This document shows positions 59,396 through 64,000 of a stretch of 64,000 nt of DNA, piece by piece. The stretch's first letter is position 1, and each line of letters starts with the position of its first letter. A model generated the notes under the pieces. That model saw nothing but the letters and a program-made list of their open reading frames with translations, searched no databases and was not told the DNA's origin. The DNA comes from Bacillota bacterium (GTDB lineage: Bacteria > Bacillota > Clostridia > Lachnospirales > Lachnospiraceae): the NCBI GenBank assembly GCA_023399055.1, contig JAEWQV010000005.1:73868-137867 (forward strand). The letters run 5' to 3'. The position numbers and the translations under genes are program-made.

Positions 59396-60049
59396 TTATT
59401 CACCAAAAGCTGCTTTATAGTCCTGAATAAATTTCTCAATGCCTGCAGTTGTTAATGGGTGTTTTGTACTTTGCTCTATAACACTATATGGGACAGTTGC
59501 AATATTAGCTCCTGCTAAGGCACACTCGGTCACATGCATTGGAGTACGAATACTTGCAGCTATAATTTCTGATTTTATATCATGTATACTAAATATATCA
59601 GCGATTGTTCTAATTAGTTCTGTACCGTTTTCGGATATATCATCTAATCGTCCAACAAAAGGTGATACGAAAGTTGCTCCTGCTCTTGCAGCTAACAATG
59701 CCTGATTAGCTGTAAAGATCAATGTTACATTTGTCTTAATTCCTTCACTTGAAAGAATTTTAGTAGCTTTAAGACCTTCTAATGTCATTGGAATCTTAAC
59801 TACCATGTTCGGGTGAAGTTTCGCTATCTCTCTTCCCTCTTGTACCATATCTTCCGCCAATACCGTTGTTGCTTTCACTTCACCACTAATTGGTCCATCT
59901 ACAAGTGCAGCAATTTCCTTAATTACATCCTCAAGTTTTTTCCCCTCTTTTGCAATCAGGGAAGGATTTGTTGTAACACCACATATAACTCCTAAATCAC
60001 TTGCTTTCTTAATTTCAGCAACATTGGCTGTATCAATAAATAACTTCAT
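59396..60049 (-). CDS. fsa: Transaldolase / fructose-6-phosphate aldolase-like (TalC class)
   Basis: Protein of 217 residues, the short TalC/FSA type. The Schiff-base Lys is Lys85 in MVVKIPMT; FIDTANVAEIKKA at the N terminus, GVTTNPSLIAKEG and SPFVGRLDDI are family signatures. Beside transketolase it almost certainly serves as transaldolase in the pentose phosphate pathway; from sequence alone I cannot separate transaldolase from fructose-6-phosphate aldolase activity. The ribosome binding site is GGAGG. Confidence 0.93.
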   Translation of the reverse strand: MKLFIDTANVAEIKKASDLGVICGVTTNPSLIAKEGKKLEDVIKEIAALVDGPISGEVKATTVLAEDMVQEGREIAKLHPNMVVKIPMTLEGLKATKILSSEGIKTNVTLIFTANQALLAARAGATFVSPFVGRLDDISENGTELIRTIADIFSIHDIKSEIIAASIRTPMHVTECALAGANIATVPYSVIEQSTKHPLTTAGIEKFIQDYKAAFGE

Positions 60050-60257
60050 AAACCTACCTCCATTTGATCAAAACACTATTCAAACTATAGTATAGAATAT
60101 CCACACAAGAGATTCTTAATCATTTGAATATATGTGTTCTTAATATTTAACTTGGTTTTACTCATATACTCCTAAATATACAATATATCGGTATATAATT
60201 CAATTATTAAATTAAATATTAATATTAAATATTTCAATATAAAGTTTATGAAAAAAT

Positions 60258-62474
60258 TTAACTAATTGCAAAATATGTTTCCTCAAACTGTTTCACAGGC
60301 ATTGCTTTTGCAAAATAATGTCCTTGTATCATATCACATCCGACGGTACATAGAAACTCAACCTGTTCCTCAGTTTCAATGCATTCTGCAACCACCATCA
60401 TATGAAGATCTTTTGCCATGTTAATTGTATTTCGAATAACGGTAAGTCCTCGTTCCACTTCATTTGTCATTCTGAATAACTCTCCATCCAGTTTTACAAC
60501 ATCAAGTGGTAAATCTTTTAAGGAATTTAAGGAAGAATATCCTGCCCCAAAGTCATCCATAGATATTAAAAACCCATACTCTCTTAATTCTGTAACGGCT
60601 GCAATTAATCCTTGTTTATTTTGCAAAAATGCACTTTCCGTTAATTCAATTTCAATTAAATGATGAGGTACTCTATAATTATCTACAATTCCTTTTATCG
60701 TATCTACCATATGAGAATTCATAAAATGCATTCGAGAGATATTTACAGATACGGGCAACGGCTCATATCCTTTATCCAACCATTCTCTGATAATTTGGCA
60801 AACTTTCGTTAGCATGTAATAATCTAATTGAGTAATAAAACCATTTTTCTCGAAAACAGGAATAAAAAAACCTGGCGAAATTAACGTATTATCTTCCTTA
60901 AACCAGCGCACTAATGCTTCAGCTCCAGATAATGTACCTTCTTTTGCAGAATACTTCGGTTGTAAGAATACATGAAATTCATCATTAAGTAAAGCATCAT
61001 TCATAGATTTCTCAATATTTTCTTCTTCTAATAGCTTAACTCTTGCTGTATCATCAAAAAATGATATATTACTTTCCGTACTTCCTTTAATATTATTTTT
61101 TGCAATACTTGCAAACTCAGCCATTCTATCGATGGAATCTAATTTATGTGTTATATAGTAGATACCAAAGAATATCTTGGTATCCTTCATATATCTAAGA
61201 TGATGTAATCTTTCGTTTAAATTATAAATTCTATGAATTAGCTCATCTTCATTAATAAATGACGCAAAAATGTAGAACTGATCGGCTGCATATCTAGTAA
61301 ACGGCTCTCCAGAAATATTCCAGTCCTTTATAACCTGATAAATATCCCCTAATACTTCGTCACCCTTATGGTATCCATACGTATCATTTATAATTTTAAA
61401 CCTATTCACATCAAAATTAATAATAGCATAATTTTTCTTATTAAATTGTTTATTATTTAAAATTTTGTTTACGCTGTCTCTAAACTTGTACCAGTTATTT
61501 CCGCCTGTTACTGGGTCCAAATAAAGTGTTTTTATAACTTTACGGTCTGATTTACGTTGAAAAATAATCATAACTGTAAATAATAGAATTGTCCCTGCTG
61601 TTATAAAAATCCACATCATATTAGTTAATCTTAAAATATCACCTGTAATTGTATTAATTGTATTAACGCTTCCAACAAGAACTGACCAGTTATTAATACC
61701 AATTAATTTCTCGTTCCATATATAGGTCCTCTGATCAATACTTTTCTCAATAAAGAATTCACTAAAATCCATAGCCTTATATCTGGAATTCTCATCCCCG
61801 AGCAGAACACCATTTTCAAATATTTCATTGTAATTAAAAAGCTCTGGATCCATAGCTTGAGCATAAGAAATTAGCTCTTTACGTTCATTTACAAGATAAA
61901 TAATACGGTTCTCTTTAAGATCATTTTGAAAAAGTGCTGGATTGTTCATCATTGCATTTATTTTTGTAATTAAAACACCTTCAAATACACCGTTATCCGA
62001 AATTGGAGCTGCAAATACTATTACCGGAGTATTATCCGCTGAATATCTTATTTTATTAGAGGCATTTATTATACCACTTTTAGCTGTTATAAAATAATCT
62101 TCTGCTTGCACATTAATTTCTTCACCAGCAATGTTATACCCTATACCATCCTTATCTACAATTGCAAGATCTATAAAAGACTTGTCCTTGGCAATCAAAG
62201 GTAATAAAGTAGAAATATTTTCTTTTGTTAATTGACCAGTTTTTGTAATTAATTTAGCAGAAACTTGAATAGATTGATATTCATTCTCTATTTCTTGTTT
62301 TAGAATAACCGCAATATTTTCAGTTAAAGAATCGTAAGATTCTAGTTTAGCTTCATAGCTATACTTAGCCATCTTTTCAATATGAAATAAAACAAATATG
62401 TAAGCAACAAATATACTAAAAATTGCAAATAATATCAGCGGTACGATTCTATTCTTTGGTATTTTAAACTTCAT
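60258..62474 (-). CDS. Membrane GGDEF/EAL protein with degenerate GGDEF
   Basis: Protein of 738 residues. Two membrane segments (about 10-30 and 278-300) enclose a dCache-like extracellular sensor of ~245 residues. The GGDEF domain has the motif altered to AADQF (RYAADQFYIF), so cyclase activity is unlikely. The EAL domain looks active: EALVRW, NISRMHF, EIELTESAF, DDFGAGYSSLNSL, VKLDGELF, ECIETEEQ and QGHYFAKAMP are intact. It probably degrades c-di-GMP under sensory control. I start at the ATG at 62474, with AGGAG eight bases before it. Confidence 0.9.
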   Translation of the reverse strand: MKFKIPKNRIVPLILFAIFSIFVAYIFVLFHIEKMAKYSYEAKLESYDSLTENIAVILKQEIENEYQSIQVSAKLITKTGQLTKENISTLLPLIAKDKSFIDLAIVDKDGIGYNIAGEEINVQAEDYFITAKSGIINASNKIRYSADNTPVIVFAAPISDNGVFEGVLITKINAMMNNPALFQNDLKENRIIYLVNERKELISYAQAMDPELFNYNEIFENGVLLGDENSRYKAMDFSEFFIEKSIDQRTYIWNEKLIGINNWSVLVGSVNTINTITGDILRLTNMMWIFITAGTILLFTVMIIFQRKSDRKVIKTLYLDPVTGGNNWYKFRDSVNKILNNKQFNKKNYAIINFDVNRFKIINDTYGYHKGDEVLGDIYQVIKDWNISGEPFTRYAADQFYIFASFINEDELIHRIYNLNERLHHLRYMKDTKIFFGIYYITHKLDSIDRMAEFASIAKNNIKGSTESNISFFDDTARVKLLEEENIEKSMNDALLNDEFHVFLQPKYSAKEGTLSGAEALVRWFKEDNTLISPGFFIPVFEKNGFITQLDYYMLTKVCQIIREWLDKGYEPLPVSVNISRMHFMNSHMVDTIKGIVDNYRVPHHLIEIELTESAFLQNKQGLIAAVTELREYGFLISMDDFGAGYSSLNSLKDLPLDVVKLDGELFRMTNEVERGLTVIRNTINMAKDLHMMVVAECIETEEQVEFLCTVGCDMIQGHYFAKAMPVKQFEETYFAIS

Positions 62475-62903
62475 TATGCTTCTCCTCGTAAGTAGTTCTT
62501 TCTTTTTCAATACCTTAGCATTCATACATAATGTTTACTTAACAATATCTTTTAATAATTATAAATCTACACTGATATATAATACACCACAACCTCTATA
62601 CTTGTCAAAACATCTCCGCTTAATATTTAACAACAATTTTATATACCTTACTATTAGTATTTTTTATATCCTTTGCCATTACTATTCTTTACAGCCATAT
62701 ATATATTCAACTTTGACCAGTGCTTTTATCCACATTTATATTATTTTGAGCGGATTTTATACACATTACTTTTAATGTATCACTGCTCTTAGTAGGCAGT
62801 GGTTCTACCTTATAAGTTGTAATCCTATCTTAAAAAATAAGCTTCCCAATATATTATTAACTATTAAAATGCATAAAAAAAAGACCCTAAACGGTCTTTA
62901 AAA
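62475..62903. other. AT-rich stretch between tRNA cluster and GGDEF/EAL gene
   Basis: No convincing gene; an open frame of 99 codons on the plus strand is low-complexity Tyr/Leu/Ile and unsupported. The tRNA terminator is at 62880-62899. No 5S rRNA seen. Confidence 0.5.
62880..62899 (-). terminator. Terminator of the rRNA-tRNA transcript
   Basis: AAAGACC-GTTTAG-GGTCTTT followed by a run of eight Ts on the minus strand, just after tRNA-Lys. Confidence 0.9.
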
Positions 62904-62976
62904 TGAGACATCCGGGACTCGAACCCGGGACACCATGATTAAAAGTCATGTGCTCTACCAACTGAGCTAATATCCC
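62904..62976 (-). tRNA. tRNA-Lys (anticodon TTT)
   Basis: Cloverleaf of 73 nt; acceptor GGGATAT/ATGTCTC, anticodon loop CTTTTAA, T-loop GGTTCGAGTC. CCA not encoded. Confidence 0.95.
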
Positions 62977-62994
62977 ATGCTATTCAAAGCAAAA

Positions 62995-63067
<73 letters not shown>

Positions 63068-63143
63068 AAGGTCTTTTTCGTCAACATAAAGCATATACCT
63101 TGCTACAGTTCAACGAAATTATTCGATTAATACTGCATAAAAA

Positions 63144-63217
63144 TTGCGGGGACAGGATTTGAACCTATGACCTTCGGGTTATGAGCCCGACGAGCTTCCA
63201 GACTGCTCCACCCCGCG
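63144..63217 (-). tRNA. Initiator tRNA-fMet (anticodon CAT)
   Basis: Seventy-four nt; the C1-A72 mismatch and the three GC pairs flanking the anticodon (GGGCTCATAACCC) mark the initiator. Confidence 0.95.
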
Positions 63218-63279
63218 GCATTATTTTTTTAATTTGAAATAATCTAATCATTCACAACTATATCTGGTTTTACAACCAA

Positions 63280-63361
63280 TGGGTGGGGAAGGATTCGAAC
63301 CTTCGAAATCGTCGATAACAGATTTACAGTCTGCCCCCTTTGGCCGCTCGGGAACCCACCC
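63280..63361 (-). tRNA. tRNA-Tyr (anticodon GTA)
   Basis: Eighty-two nt with a long variable arm; acceptor GGGTGGG/CCCACCC, anticodon loop CTGTAAA. Confidence 0.95.
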
Positions 63362-63386
63362 ATATAATCAACTATATTAAGTTGAA

Positions 63387-63459
63387 AGCCGATGATCGGA
63401 CTCGAACCGATAACCTGCTGATTACAAGTCAGCTGCTCTGCCAATTGAGCCACATCGGC
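63387..63459 (-). tRNA. tRNA-Thr (anticodon TGT)
   Basis: Seventy-three nt; acceptor GCCGATG/CATCGGC, anticodon loop CTTGTAA. Confidence 0.95.
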
Positions 63460-63514
63460 ATGTGATGTGTAAAAACATTGTTTCTTAAATATAGACTTGG
63501 CAGTTCTATATTAG

Positions 63515-63587
63515 TGGGACCTATAGGGCTCGAACCTATGACCCTCTGCTTGTAAGGCAGATGCTCTCCCAGCTGAGCTAAGATCCC
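63515..63587 (-). tRNA. tRNA-Val (anticodon TAC)
   Basis: Seventy-three nt; acceptor GGGATCT/AGGTCCC, anticodon loop CTTACAA. Confidence 0.95.
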
Positions 63588-63710
63588 ATGGGATTATTAT
63601 AACACATTTTCATTAAACATAACCATAAAGTTAACTAATTTTTTTTTAAAAATTACTATACTTTCTATTTAATTACATTTAATATAAGTTTTCTTATTAT
63701 GAAAACTTAA

Positions 63711-63784
63711 CGACCCAGAAGGGACTCGAACCCTCGACCTCCGCCGTGACAGGGCGGCGCTCTAACCAACTGAGCCACTGGGCC
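63711..63784 (-). tRNA. tRNA-Asp (anticodon GTC)
   Basis: Seventy-four nt; acceptor GGCCCAG/CTGGGTC, anticodon loop CTGTCAC. First tRNA after the 23S gene. Confidence 0.95.
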
Positions 63785-63837
63785 AATGATACTACACACG
63801 AAAACGTTTCATCCAATTATAACTGTTAAACCATATT

Positions 63838-64000
63838 AGGTCAAGCCCTCGACCTATTAGTAACAATCAGCTGCATGCGTTACCGCACTTCCACCTTTGT
63901 CCTATCTACCTTGTCGTCTTCAAGGGGTCTTACTAGCTTGTGCTATGGGATATCTCATCTTGAGGGGGGCTTCACGCTTAGATGCCTTCAGCGTTTATCC
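63838..64000 (-). rRNA. 23S ribosomal RNA, 3' end (cut by window edge)
   Basis: The minus strand ends in the typical bacterial 23S 3' sequence (...TACTAATAGGTCGAGGGCTTGACC); upstream parts match the conserved final helices, including the AAGCGTGAAGCCCCCC region. The gene continues beyond the window. The exact 3' end is approximate. Confidence 0.93.

Noticed and set aside
62476..62775. Plus-strand ORF of 99 codons upstream of the GGDEF/EAL gene
   Set aside because: Low-complexity composition expected from AT-rich DNA, no ribosome binding site, overlaps the start of a real gene.
63588..63710. 5S rRNA gene in the 123-bp spacer between tRNA-Val and tRNA-Asp
   Set aside because: The spacer is AT-rich with homopolymer runs and shows none of the conserved 5S helices.

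Overview
The window is AT-rich DNA from a Gram-positive, endospore-forming, motile anaerobe of the class Clostridia. The evidence is a BofA-type sporulation protein, flagellin with a FliS-like protein, a Gram-positive-style Tad pilus operon without an outer-membrane secretin, T-box control of metG, consensus SigA promoters and AGGAGG-type ribosome binding sites. The gene content and small-protein styles look like Lachnospiraceae, plausibly near Lachnoclostridium (Clostridium) phytofermentans. That placement is inference; no species marker was compared.

Layout. 1-3.2 kb: a leftward MoxR ATPase / DUF58 / transglutaminase-like operon cut by the window edge. 3.5-11.6 kb: housekeeping genes (mtnN, TSCPD protein plus murG, HIT protein, soluble histidine kinase, flavodoxin-SCP2 fusion, rhomboid protease coupled to glpK, small membrane protein). 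11.8-23.3 kb: a leftward Tad/Flp pilus operon in the order TadZ-like, TadA ATPase, TadB, TadC with an extra domain, Flp pilin, DUF5702-like protein, pilin-like protein with two Cys/His modules, prepilin peptidase, TadE-like pilin, FHA protein; a strong terminator ends it and a 142-bp inverted-repeat element interrupts it. 23.6-29.5 kb: hypB, a membrane protein, a FadR-type regulator with candidate operators, a large iron-sulfur flavoprotein and hypA. 29.6-36.7 kb: bofA and a YaaL-like gene, a 45-bp tandem repeat array, then fliS-like, flagellin and a very large FliK-like protein. 37-47.3 kb: DUF885 lipoprotein, T-box-controlled metG, DUF4846-CapA fusion lipoprotein, nuclease-like protein, S1-domain protein, coiled-coil membrane protein and a small (p)ppGpp synthetase. 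47.6-57 kb: a heterodimeric ABC exporter behind a leader peptide and attenuator, a LytTR-controlled ABC-2 transporter, and a two-component system. 57.3-62.5 kb: transketolase, transaldolase-like enzyme and a GGDEF/EAL protein. 62.9-64 kb: seven leftward tRNA genes downstream of the 3' end of a 23S rRNA gene.

The strongest regulatory readings are: (i) the BmrCD-like exporter, preceded by a consensus promoter, a 27-codon ORF with a good ribosome binding site, and a terminator whose left arm can pair with the leader ORF, suggesting ribosome-mediated attenuation; (ii) paired 20/21-bp direct repeats immediately upstream of the promoter of the LytTR/ABC-2 operon; (iii) two CTGGT-N3-ACCA sites matching the FadR-family pattern, one just after the regulator's own promoter and one before the flavoprotein gene; (iv) the T-box of metG. 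Four copies of a dispersed 60-130-bp palindromic repeat lie in intergenic spaces. No CRISPR array, prophage or complete insertion sequence was seen. All functions are read from sequence motifs without database searches.
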